47,041 nt of DNA from contig JAFSZN010000168.1 of assembly GCA_017455665.1 (NCBI GenBank), forward strand, positions 1 through 47,041, written 5' to 3'. The translations under genes and the position numbers were made by a program. Below the pieces are notes generated by a model, which had not been told where the DNA came from, did not search any database, and worked only from the letters and a program-made list of their open reading frames with translations. Position 1 is the stretch's first letter. Each line of letters opens with the position of its first letter. This document shows positions 39,102 through 46,243 of this stretch, one piece after another. Source of the DNA: Lentisphaeria bacterium. Lineage in GTDB: Bacteria; Verrucomicrobiota; Lentisphaeria; Victivallales; UBA1829.

Positions 39102-40426
39102 TTCTCCGGGTCTCCGAAGGGAAGCCCGCGCCGCCGTCCGACCTCCAGCCCCTGCGAGAAATTGGAGAGATAGAACAGCACGGTCTTGAAGAGCCCCCGG
39201 CAGTTCGCGCGCGGGTCCAGTCCGCGCCGCAGGATCGAGGAGAGGGAATAGAACTTCCGGCGGTACGCCTGGCAGTACGAGGCGAGCTCCTCCGGCGTGA
39301 AATGCGCCGGACGGAACACGACGTCGCCGAACTTGAACCGGTCGTCCTGCCACCAGTGTTCGTCGAGGAGCCGCCCCTCCTGCTTCAGGCGGTCGAAGAG
39401 CGAGGTGCCGGGGAACGGCACCAGGTGGTTGAAGGCGGCGAAGAAGAATTTGTTTTCGATGGCGAACCGGAGCGTCTTTTCGAAGGTCTCCGGCGTGTCG
39501 TCGTCGTAGCCGAAGACGAACGTGGCGTAGATGGAGATGCCGAACTCGCGCAGGTTGCGGATGCTGCGGACCATGTCCGCCTCCTCGTTGACCGACTTGC
39601 CCATCTGCCGCAGCGTCGTCTTCTGCAGCGACTCGAATCCGATCAGCACGCCCACACATCCGCTGTCGCGCATCAGGGCGAGCAGTTCGCGGTCCTGCGC
39701 CGTGTGGATGCTGAGCTGGGCGATCCAGCGTTTTTTCAGAGGCATGATCGCCCGGCAGAGCGCTTTCAGGCGCGGAACGTCCATGGCGAGGTTGTCGTCC
39801 ACGAAGAAGAGGTTTTTCTTTTTCAGCCCGCGCATCTCCTCCACCACATCCCCGATCGGGCGCGCCCGGTACGTCTGCCGGAAAAACTTCGTGATGGAGC
39901 AGAATTCGCAGTGGAAGCGGCAGCCGCGCGACGTCTCGACGAGCGACAGGATCCCGTAGTCGCGGTCGCCGAAGATGGAGCGGTCCGGGAACCGCCCCGC
40001 GAGGTCAACCGGCTGGTCGGAAAAGTAGCGTTTTTTGAGCGTGCCCGCCTTCAGGTCGGACAGGACCTCGGCCCAGACGTTTTCCGCCTGGCCGTCGATG
40101 ACCGCGTCCGCATGGAGCGCGACCTCCTCCGGCGCGAGCGAAGCCTGGAATCCGCCCATGATGACGGGACGGCCGCGCCGGTGGTATTCGGCGGCGATCT
40201 GGTAGGACCGTTTCGCCGTGTAGCACTCCACGCTGATGCAGACCGCGTCCGTCTCCGCGTCGAAGTCGATCTCGCCCAGGCGGTCGTCGAAGAACGTGCG
40301 GCCCCAGTCCGGCGGGGTCAGCCGGGAAAGCACCGCGATGGACAGAGGCTCCATGATCCAGGTCTTCGGATAGGTGGCGCCGCCGGGCTTGCGGCCGACC
40401 GCGGGCAGGATGAACGTCAGATGCAT
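39098..40426 (-). CDS. Radical SAM protein with B12-binding-like N-terminus (copy A)
   Basis: The protein has 442 residues. A Rossmann-like N-terminal domain of the B12-binding class covers 1-140 (RPVIMGGFQASLAPEEVALHADAVIDGQAE). The radical SAM core follows, with Cys169-x3-Cys173-x2-Cys176 (RGCRFHCEFCSI) for the 4Fe-4S cluster, ending near 350 with NHLVPFPGTSLFDRL. The cobalamin lower-ligand motif D-x-H-x-x-G is not seen, as in several methylases of this class. Relatives include hopanoid and bacteriochlorophyll enzymes that methylate or rearrange unreactive carbons. It overlaps the other radical SAM gene by 10 bp. Product unknown. Confidence 0.85.
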   Translation of the reverse strand: MHLTFILPAVGRKPGGATYPKTWIMEPLSIAVLSRLTPPDWGRTFFDDRLGEIDFDAETDAVCISVECYTAKRSYQIAAEYHRRGRPVIMGGFQASLAPEEVALHADAVIDGQAENVWAEVLSDLKAGTLKKRYFSDQPVDLAGRFPDRSIFGDRDYGILSLVETSRGCRFHCEFCSITKFFRQTYRARPIGDVVEEMRGLKKKNLFFVDDNLAMDVPRLKALCRAIMPLKKRWIAQLSIHTAQDRELLALMRDSGCVGVLIGFESLQKTTLRQMGKSVNEEADMVRSIRNLREFGISIYATFVFGYDDDTPETFEKTLRFAIENKFFFAAFNHLVPFPGTSLFDRLKQEGRLLDEHWWQDDRFKFGDVVFRPAHFTPEELASYCQAYRRKFYSLSSILRRGLDPRANCRGLFKTVLFYLSNFSQGLEVGRRRGLPFGDPEK

Positions 40427-41832
40427 AGCGCTTCCTTTTCCTCACCGGCGTTTCCGGCTGTTCCGGCGTCAGGCTGCGCGGGCGCGGCGTACCTCCGGGT
40501 GACGTCCAGCCCCTCCGGGAACCGGTCCTTGTCGCGCATGAGCTTGGGGAGATAGACCCGGTAGGCGAGGTTTCCGGCGAGCGCCACGGCGTACACCGAG
40601 CGTTTTGTGCTGAGGCGGTGCCGGATGGATTTCAGCGAGAACGTCTCGCGCCAGGCGAGCTTGAGCCCTTCGTCCAGCTCCAGCGGCGACATGTCGCGCG
40701 GCCGGATCACGACGTGCTGGGTGTCGTAGTACGACCAGTCGCGGTGCAGGATCCGGTTTTCGGCGTTCAGGCGGCGGTAGCACTCCGTGCCGGGGAACGG
40801 CGTGTAGGCGGCGTACCGGGGGATGTCGATGTGGAGCTCGTTCACGGCATCCACGGTGTCCTGGAAGATCGACATCGTCTCGCCTTCCAGCCCGAAGATG
40901 AAGCACCCCTGGATGATGATGCCGCGTTCGTGGAGGCGGCGGCACACCTCGAAATAGTTGTCCGGCGAATTGAAGCCCTTCCGCATGGAGTACAGCCCCT
41001 TCCGCATGACGGACTCGAAACCGAGGAGCATGTACGAGCAGCCGGACTCCTCGAGCGCGTTCATCAGCTCTTCGTCCGCCGTCGCCTTCGTGGTCATCAG
41101 GCCGCCCCATTTCTTCTTCAGCGGCTTCAGCGCATGGCAAAGCTCCAGCGCGTATTCGCGGTCCTCGCAGAGGCTCACGTCGTTGAACGCGAAGTGCTTC
41201 CCCGGCAGGGTGCGCACCTCGTCGATGACCTCCTGCACAGGGCGCGTGCTCCAGCCGAAATTCGCCCCGACGACCGCGCAGAAATCGCAGCGGTTCCTGC
41301 AGCCGCGCGTCGCGAAGACCGAGTTCGGCATCATGTAGCCGAATTTCTTCAGCAGGTCGCGCCGGGGAAACGGGATCCCGCTCAGGTCCTGCGGGCCCGG
41401 CGGCTGCGCGTAGCGCGGCTTCAACTGCCCGGCGACGAAATCGCGGCAGAGTTCCGGGAATGTCTTTTCCCCGAAACCCGTCGAGATCGTGTCCGCGTGG
41501 GCGGCGGCCTCGTCCGGCAGGAGCGTCGCGTGGACGCCGCCGATCGAGACTTTCGCGCCCTTCGAACGGAAATAGTCCGCCCAGTAATACCCACGGTTCG
41601 CCGTGCCCGTGATGATGCTGATGCAGACGATGTCGAACGGCTCCGAGGCGGGCACGCGCGACACGCTTTCGTCGCAGATGCGCACGTCGATCGGCAAGTC
41701 GGAGGGCACCAGCGCGGCGAGGTACGCCGCGGTCAGGGGCGCCTCGCGGAACGACGTCTTGATAAACGGGGGGATCTCCAGTTTGTGGATCTTGCCGTCG
41801 GGCAGCAGGATCAGCATTTTGTAACGTTTCAT
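40417..41832 (-). CDS. Radical SAM protein with B12-binding-like N-terminus (copy B)
   Basis: This 471-residue paralogue of the downstream protein has an N-terminal domain with VSIGGVHATLLPDEAAAHADTISTGFGE near 96-121, cluster Cys178-x3-Cys182-x2-Cys185 (RGCRNRCDFC), and TPFPGTECYRRL near 360. No D-x-H-x-x-G motif is seen. It is the promoter-proximal gene of the five-gene cluster. ATG 41832 is chosen, since an upstream in-frame ATG at 41916 adds Arg-rich sequence unlike the family; the ribosome site is weak (AAAGA). It probably acts on the same pathway as copy A. Enzymatic role unknown. Confidence 0.85.
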   Translation of the reverse strand: MKRYKMLILLPDGKIHKLEIPPFIKTSFREAPLTAAYLAALVPSDLPIDVRICDESVSRVPASEPFDIVCISIITGTANRGYYWADYFRSKGAKVSIGGVHATLLPDEAAAHADTISTGFGEKTFPELCRDFVAGQLKPRYAQPPGPQDLSGIPFPRRDLLKKFGYMMPNSVFATRGCRNRCDFCAVVGANFGWSTRPVQEVIDEVRTLPGKHFAFNDVSLCEDREYALELCHALKPLKKKWGGLMTTKATADEELMNALEESGCSYMLLGFESVMRKGLYSMRKGFNSPDNYFEVCRRLHERGIIIQGCFIFGLEGETMSIFQDTVDAVNELHIDIPRYAAYTPFPGTECYRRLNAENRILHRDWSYYDTQHVVIRPRDMSPLELDEGLKLAWRETFSLKSIRHRLSTKRSVYAVALAGNLAYRVYLPKLMRDKDRFPEGLDVTRRYAAPAQPDAGTAGNAGEEKEALCI

Positions 41833-41940
41833 CGGGGGGATCTTTCTTCGGGTGGTGCATTGCGCCGGGATACGGCGCGCTATTTCCGGGCGGAAAACGT
41901 TTTTTTGCGCGCGCATGCTCTCCCGTGCGTACAGTCAACT

Positions 41941-41969
41941 AATATACCTTGCGTGTTGCGGTTTGTCAA
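41941..41969 (-). promoter_or_regulatory. Promoter of the radical SAM/GNAT/GH3 cluster
   Basis: On the minus strand TTGACA (41969-41964) and TATATT (41946-41941) are spaced by 17 bp, about 110 bp before the first ATG. This is a near-perfect match. It lies 22 bp from the LRR gene stop, so that gene's transcript may read into it. Confidence 0.85.
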
Positions 41970-41990
41970 ACGGGAAATGAACTTGCGGGA

Positions 41991-42479
41991 TCATTCGTCC
42001 TCCTCGCCGTCTTCCCCGTCGTCCTCGGTCCCGGGCAATCCGCGCGACTCCATGGTCCGTCGCACGGCGCCCGCGCAGGGGCAATCAACGAACGCGACGG
42101 GCCGGATCTTTTTCACGCTCTCCGGGATCGCGATCGAGTCCAGCGAGCGGCATTGGTAGAACATCGCGTACGGGATCTCCGTCACGACGTCCGGGATCAC
42201 GAACTCGGTCACAGCCGCCGGGACGCGTTCCAGGCGCGCCGAGACCGGCGTGGATTTCCCCTCGGGATAAACATAAGTATAAGCGAAGCCGGGAATGCCG
42301 TCGCAAGTTTCCTCCGTATAGACGCTCCGTTCTTTCGGCGGCGTTTCGGCGGACGCCCCGCCGTTCTCCCTGTCCCGCGTCGCTTTGGCGATCCGCGCTG
42401 TGAAAACTGTGAAAAGCGCGGCGGAAACGACCAGCGCGGCGCAGCTCAGAACAGTGATCAGAAACAAACGGTGTTTCAT
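41991..42479 (-). CDS. Short BspA-type LRR protein with membrane anchor
   Basis: This 162-residue protein starts at ATG 42479, behind GGAG (7 bp spacing). A membrane helix or signal peptide lies at 4-29 (LFLITVLSCAALVVSAALFTVF). A Lys/Glu/Gly linker leads to about two LRR_5 repeats (about 88-135: VTEFVIPDVVTEIPYAMFYQC, RSLDSIAIPESVKKI, cited in parts). An acidic tail (EDDGEDGEEDE) ends it. It looks like a trimmed relative of the 548-residue protein at 19646. Function unknown; surface or periplasmic location inferred. Confidence 0.75.
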   Translation of the reverse strand: MKHRLFLITVLSCAALVVSAALFTVFTARIAKATRDRENGGASAETPPKERSVYTEETCDGIPGFAYTYVYPEGKSTPVSARLERVPAAVTEFVIPDVVTEIPYAMFYQCRSLDSIAIPESVKKIRPVAFVDCPCAGAVRRTMESRGLPGTEDDGEDGEEDE

Positions 42480-42587
42480 GAGGTTTCTCCTCGGTTTTCG
42501 TGTTGCATTTACCGGGCGGCGATGCCGATGCACAGTCCTTTTCGGTTCGGCCGGCACATCGGATTCGGATTCATTTTCTTTTGACAT

Positions 42588-42616
42588 AAAATAGCATGGT
42601 TTAGTAAAAAAGTCAA
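42588..42616 (-). promoter_or_regulatory. Promoter of the short LRR protein
   Basis: On the minus strand TTGACT (42616-42611) and TATTTT (42593-42588) are spaced by 17 bp, 109 bp before the ATG. Confidence 0.7.
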
Positions 42617-42732
42617 ACGGCGGCAAATTAAAGTTTAGTTTTTTTGCAAACGCATTTTTTCGATCTTTTTTCCGGACTTGAAAACGTCTTCCGCTAAGGA
42701 AAAAAAGCCGGGCGAAAAAAGCGTTTTCCGGC

Positions 42733-42760
42733 TTGACTTCCGGGCAAGGTCTGCTATAGT
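42733..42760 (+). promoter_or_regulatory. Promoter of the DNA-repair cassette
   Basis: TTGACT (42733-42738) and TATAGT (42755-42760) are spaced by 16 bp, 116 bp before the polymerase ATG. I found no recognisable LexA box in 42617-42875, which otherwise holds only AT-rich DNA. Confidence 0.75.
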
Positions 42761-42875
42761 ATCGTCCGGGATCTTCTCCCGCGCCACGCCGCGGACCGTT
42801 ACACATTTCCGGGCCGCCGGCGGCTTGCGAATCCGTCGCGAACGAATCCGCCGAACCCTGTTTCCTCACCGCTCC

Positions 42876-44384
42876 ATGAACACCCGCACCTGCATCGCCA
42901 TTGACCTGAAATCGTTCTACGCCTCGGTGGAGTGCGTCGACCGCGGGCTCAATCCGCTCACGACGAACCTCGTGGTGGCGGACGAAAGCCGCACGGAAAA
43001 GACGATCTGCCTCGCCGTTTCGCCGTCGCTGAAGGCGTACGGGATCCCCGGCCGCGCACGGCTGTTCGAGGTCGTACAGCGCGTCCGCGAGGTCAACGGG
43101 GAACGTCTCGACCGTGCGCCGGGGCACCGTTTCCGGGGGAAGTCCAGCAGCGCGCCCGAGCTCGCGAAGGATCCGTCGCTCGAGCTCGGCTGCATCGTCG
43201 CCGTACCGCGCATGGGCCGCTACATGGAGGTCAGCTCGCACATCTACAGCATCTACCTCAGATACATCGCGCCGGAGGACATCCACGTGTACTCCATCGA
43301 CGAGGTGTTCATCGAGGCGACCGCGTACCTGAAGCTGTACAGGCTCACGGCGCGCGAGTTCGCGATGAAGCTCGTCCGCGAGGTGCTGTCGGAGACCGGC
43401 ATCACCGCCACCGCCGGGATCGGGACCAACCTCTACCTCAGCAAGATCGCCATGGACATCGTCGCCAAGCACATCCCGGCGGACAGGGACGGCGTCCGCA
43501 TCGCCGAGCTGGACGAGCAGACCTACCGCGAAACGCTCTGGACGCACCGTCCGCTCACCGATTTCTGGCGCGTCGGGCACGGCTACGCCCGGCGCCTGGA
43601 GTCGCGCGGGATGCGCACGATGGGCGACGTGGCGCGGATGTCGGTGAAGAACGAGGACGTGCTGTACCGGCTCTTCGGGGTCAACGCCGAGCTGCTGATC
43701 GACCACGCGTGGGGCTGGGAGCCGGTCACGATTGCCGAGATCAAGGCGTACCGCCCGGAGAACAACAGCCTGAGCTCCGGCCAGGTGCTGAAGGAGCCGT
43801 ACGACTTCGAGAAGGCGAAGCTCGTGACGAAGGAGATGACCGACATGCTCGCGCTCAGCCTCGTCGAAAAGCACCTCGTGACCGACCAGCTGATCGTGAC
43901 AATCGGGTACGACGTCGCGAACCTGGCGACGCCGGAGCTCCGCCGCAAGTACAAGGGCGAGATCCACATCAACCACTACGGACGCGAAGTCCCGAAGAGC
44001 GCGCACGGAGCCGAAAACCTCGGCGGATATACCGCCTCGTCGCTGCGCATGGTCGAGGCGGCCGCGGCGATCTTCGACCGCGCGGTCGACCGGAATCTGC
44101 TGGTGCGACGCATCACCGTCGCCGCAAACCACATCGTGACCGAAAACGAGGCGCGCAAACAGCAGTCCGAGCCGGAACAGCTTGATCTTTTCACGGACAC
44201 CGCCGCGCTCAAGAAACAACAGGCCGCCGAGGAGGCCGAACGCGACCGCGAGAAACGCCTCCAGAACGCCATCCTGGACATCAAGCACAAGCTCGGCAAG
44301 AACGCCATTCTGAAGGGCATGAACCTGCTGGAGGGCGCGACCGCGAAGGAACGCAACGAGCAGGTCGGCGGGCACAAGGAGTGA
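42876..44384 (+). CDS. Y-family DNA polymerase (UmuC/DinB-like) with beta-clamp-binding motif
   Basis: This 502-residue translesion polymerase has the catalytic residues Asp10 in IAIDLKSFYASVEC and Asp142-Glu143 in YSIDEVFIEAT. Palm and thumb segments include TAGIGTNLYLSKIAMDIVAK near 179-198 and FWRVGHGYARRLESRGMRTMGD near 230-251 (helix-hairpin-helix). A little-finger domain follows. QLDLF at 435-439 is a good beta-clamp-binding motif, followed by a coiled helical tail. ATG 42876 is chosen where family similarity begins; no clear ribosome site precedes it. The order polymerase, YolD-like, Ogt with 8- and 16-bp gaps makes a repair operon. The UvrX/YolD pairing is typical of Firmicutes, hinting at transfer. 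Confidence 0.9.
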   Translation: MNTRTCIAIDLKSFYASVECVDRGLNPLTTNLVVADESRTEKTICLAVSPSLKAYGIPGRARLFEVVQRVREVNGERLDRAPGHRFRGKSSSAPELAKDPSLELGCIVAVPRMGRYMEVSSHIYSIYLRYIAPEDIHVYSIDEVFIEATAYLKLYRLTAREFAMKLVREVLSETGITATAGIGTNLYLSKIAMDIVAKHIPADRDGVRIAELDEQTYRETLWTHRPLTDFWRVGHGYARRLESRGMRTMGDVARMSVKNEDVLYRLFGVNAELLIDHAWGWEPVTIAEIKAYRPENNSLSSGQVLKEPYDFEKAKLVTKEMTDMLALSLVEKHLVTDQLIVTIGYDVANLATPELRRKYKGEIHINHYGREVPKSAHGAENLGGYTASSLRMVEAAAAIFDRAVDRNLLVRRITVAANHIVTENEARKQQSEPEQLDLFTDTAALKKQQAAEEAERDREKRLQNAILDIKHKLGKNAILKGMNLLEGATAKERNEQVGGHKE

Positions 44385-44392
44385 GGTGAACC

Positions 44393-44824
44393 ATGGAAAA
44401 ACAGCCTTATCCGTACGAGGACATTCTCCATCTGCCGCACCATGTTTCGAAGGAGCGTCCGCACATGTCCCTGCTCGACCGCGCCGCGCAGTTCTCGCCG
44501 TTCGCCGCGCTCGTCGGCTACGAGGACTTCATCGACGAGACGGCGCGCCTCACGACGCCGGAACGCGAGCTGGACGAGGCGGAAAAAGCCGAGCTGGACC
44601 GCCGCGTCGGCATCCTCGCCGCACACCTCGGGGAAAAACCGGTCGTCACGGTCGAGTATTTCGTCCCGGACACGCTCAAATCCGGCGGCGCGTACCGAAC
44701 ATGCACCGGGGCGCTCGTCCGGATCTCGCCCGTGAGAAAGACCCTGACCCTCGCCGACGGCACGTCGATCCGCTTCAAGGACGTCGTCGGGATCGAATCC
44801 GAGCTCTTCCGCGAAGAATTCTAG
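44393..44824 (+). CDS. YolD-like family protein
   Basis: This 143-residue protein matches the YolD-like family found beside Y-family polymerases in Firmicutes. It has MSLLDRAAQFSPFAALVGYEDFIDETARL near 25-53 (cited in part: DRAAQFSPFAALVGY), a helical central region, and an OB/SH3-like C-terminal part with VTVEYFVPDTLKSGGAYRT and LTLADGTSIRFKDVVGI. GAGG lies close to the ATG and it is 8 bp after the polymerase. YolD proteins are thought to assist or regulate the polymerase during SOS-like mutagenesis, by analogy with UmuD; not proven. Confidence 0.82.
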   Translation: MEKQPYPYEDILHLPHHVSKERPHMSLLDRAAQFSPFAALVGYEDFIDETARLTTPERELDEAEKAELDRRVGILAAHLGEKPVVTVEYFVPDTLKSGGAYRTCTGALVRISPVRKTLTLADGTSIRFKDVVGIESELFREEF

Positions 44825-44840
44825 CCCCCCTGCCCCCTCC

Positions 44841-45368
44841 ATGGATACACAAGTGGATTACGTTCATCGCTACCAGTCGCCGCTCGGCGGGATCACGATC
44901 GCTTCGGACGGAGCCGCGCTCGTCGGGCTGTGGTTCGACGATCAGCGGTTTTTCGCCGCTTCGCTTTCCCCTGAACAGGAAGAAAAGAATCTCCCCGTTT
45001 TTGAACAGGCGGACCGCTGGCTGGACCTTTATTTCGGCGGCAGGGATCCCGGATTCACGCCGCCGGTCAGGCTCCGCACCACGGAATTCCGGCAGGCAGT
45101 CTGCACCATCATGCTCACGATCCCGTACGGACGCACCATGACCTACGGAAAGATCGCGGAATTTTTCGCCCGGCAGAAAGGCGTCCGGCGCATGTCGGCG
45201 CAGGCGGTCGGAGGCGCGGTCGGACACAACCCCGTTTCCCTGATCGTGCCGTGCCACCGGGTCATCGGCGCGGGCGGCGCGCTGGTCGGATACGGAGGCG
45301 GGCTTGAACGAAAGGCGGCGCTGCTTGCCTTGGAGCACGCCGACCTCTCAGGCGGATTCAGCCCGTGA
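44841..45368 (+). CDS. ogt: Methylated-DNA--protein-cysteine methyltransferase
   Basis: This 175-residue protein transfers the methyl group from O6-methylguanine to its own Cys138, in IVPCHRVIGAGG. The helix-turn-helix region preceding it is EFRQAVCTIMLTIPYGRTMTYGKIA, cited in parts, with the QAVGGAVGHNP segment following. The N-terminal ribonuclease-like domain (SPLGGITIASDGAALVGLWF) is present. Length fits Ogt. It has no clear ribosome site and probably depends on coupling to the preceding gene (16 bp gap). It completes a damage-tolerance and alkylation-repair cassette. Confidence 0.93.
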   Translation: MDTQVDYVHRYQSPLGGITIASDGAALVGLWFDDQRFFAASLSPEQEEKNLPVFEQADRWLDLYFGGRDPGFTPPVRLRTTEFRQAVCTIMLTIPYGRTMTYGKIAEFFARQKGVRRMSAQAVGGAVGHNPVSLIVPCHRVIGAGGALVGYGGGLERKAALLALEHADLSGGFSP

Positions 45369-45395
45369 TCTGTACCGGAATATGACGGCGGAGAC

Positions 45396-45423
45396 TTGAA
45401 AAAAAGGGAAAGTGAAGTACATT
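45396..45423 (+). promoter_or_regulatory. Possible promoter of the membrane-protein gene
   Basis: TTGAAA (45396-45401) and TACATT (45418-45423) are spaced by 16 bp, 36 bp before the ATG. An alternative -10 is the following TATATA. Confidence 0.5.
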
Positions 45424-45459
45424 ATATAAAAAACAAGTCAAAAAAGAATTCCCACGATC

Positions 45460-46206
45460 ATGTCCATGCAGGAAAAACAGGTTCAGACGGCGGAATCGCC
45501 GGAAAAAACGGATCGCCCCGCGCCGGAAAACTGCGCGTCCGCACCTTCCTCCGCCCAGGAAGGCGATCCCGCGCCGGCAGGCACGGATCCCGGTCCCGCC
45601 GCGCCTCAGTCCCGGTTCAAAAAGATGCGGGCGGCGGTCAATGCGTTTCTGGACTCCCTGGACGAAGAAGAGCCGGAACCGCCTCCGCCCCCGGAAAAGC
45701 CGCTGAAGGAATCCGTTCGGGAGTTCGTCGAACGCTGCCGCGACCGCGAAAAACGCATCGCGATGCTGAAGGAGTTCGGCGAATGGTGCTGGACGATGTT
45801 CTTCCGCGGCACGGTGTTTTTCTTCCTGTTCGTGCTGACGATCTGGGCGACGATCTGGGCGCTGGATTTCAGCGAAAACCACCGCATCAAGTTCTATCCG
45901 CCGGACGAAGTCGTGGAGTATCTCACCGCCGAACACGAAACTATCGAGAAGGCGGCTTATGAGATGACGCCATTGGCCGGAAAGGACGACAATATCCCGT
46001 TCGACCGCCTCGACCCGAAGCTCATTGAGACCGTCAAGCCGGTCCGGATCTACAGCGACGAATACGGCATCTACCTTATGACCAGCAAGGGCTGGTACAA
46101 CGGCGAACACGGCATCTTCATCGCGAAGGACGAGGAGAACATGCCGCCGGACCTGAACTGGGGACTGATCGAGGGCCGTATCTACACCTACGCGATCTAC
46201 GACTGA
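45460..46206 (+). CDS. Membrane protein of unknown function
   Basis: This 248-residue protein has a disordered Pro/Ala/Glu-rich N-terminus (1-80, with [13 protein letters not shown]), a charged helical stretch (81-110), one membrane helix (about 112-135) and an outer C-terminal domain of about 110 residues ([33 protein letters not shown]). No family recognised. The start may be ATG 45460 or 45466; the ribosome site is weak. It is followed closely by the nucleotide-sugar dehydrogenase, and the shared direction suggests a surface-polysaccharide context, which is only a guess. Confidence 0.65.
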   Translation: MSMQEKQVQTAESPEKTDRPAPENCASAPSSAQEGDPAPAGTDPGPAAPQSRFKKMRAAVNAFLDSLDEEEPEPPPPPEKPLKESVREFVERCRDREKRIAMLKEFGEWCWTMFFRGTVFFFLFVLTIWATIWALDFSENHRIKFYPPDEVVEYLTAEHETIEKAAYEMTPLAGKDDNIPFDRLDPKLIETVKPVRIYSDEYGIYLMTSKGWYNGEHGIFIAKDEENMPPDLNWGLIEGRIYTYAIYD

Positions 46207-46243
46207 TCCCGCCGCGAAAATGAACAGAACCGAGGAAAAGACG

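Noticed and set aside
42617-42875. SOS (LexA) box upstream of the Y-family polymerase
   Set aside because: No CTG-N10-CAG or GAAC-N4-GTTC pattern could be convincingly found near the promoter.
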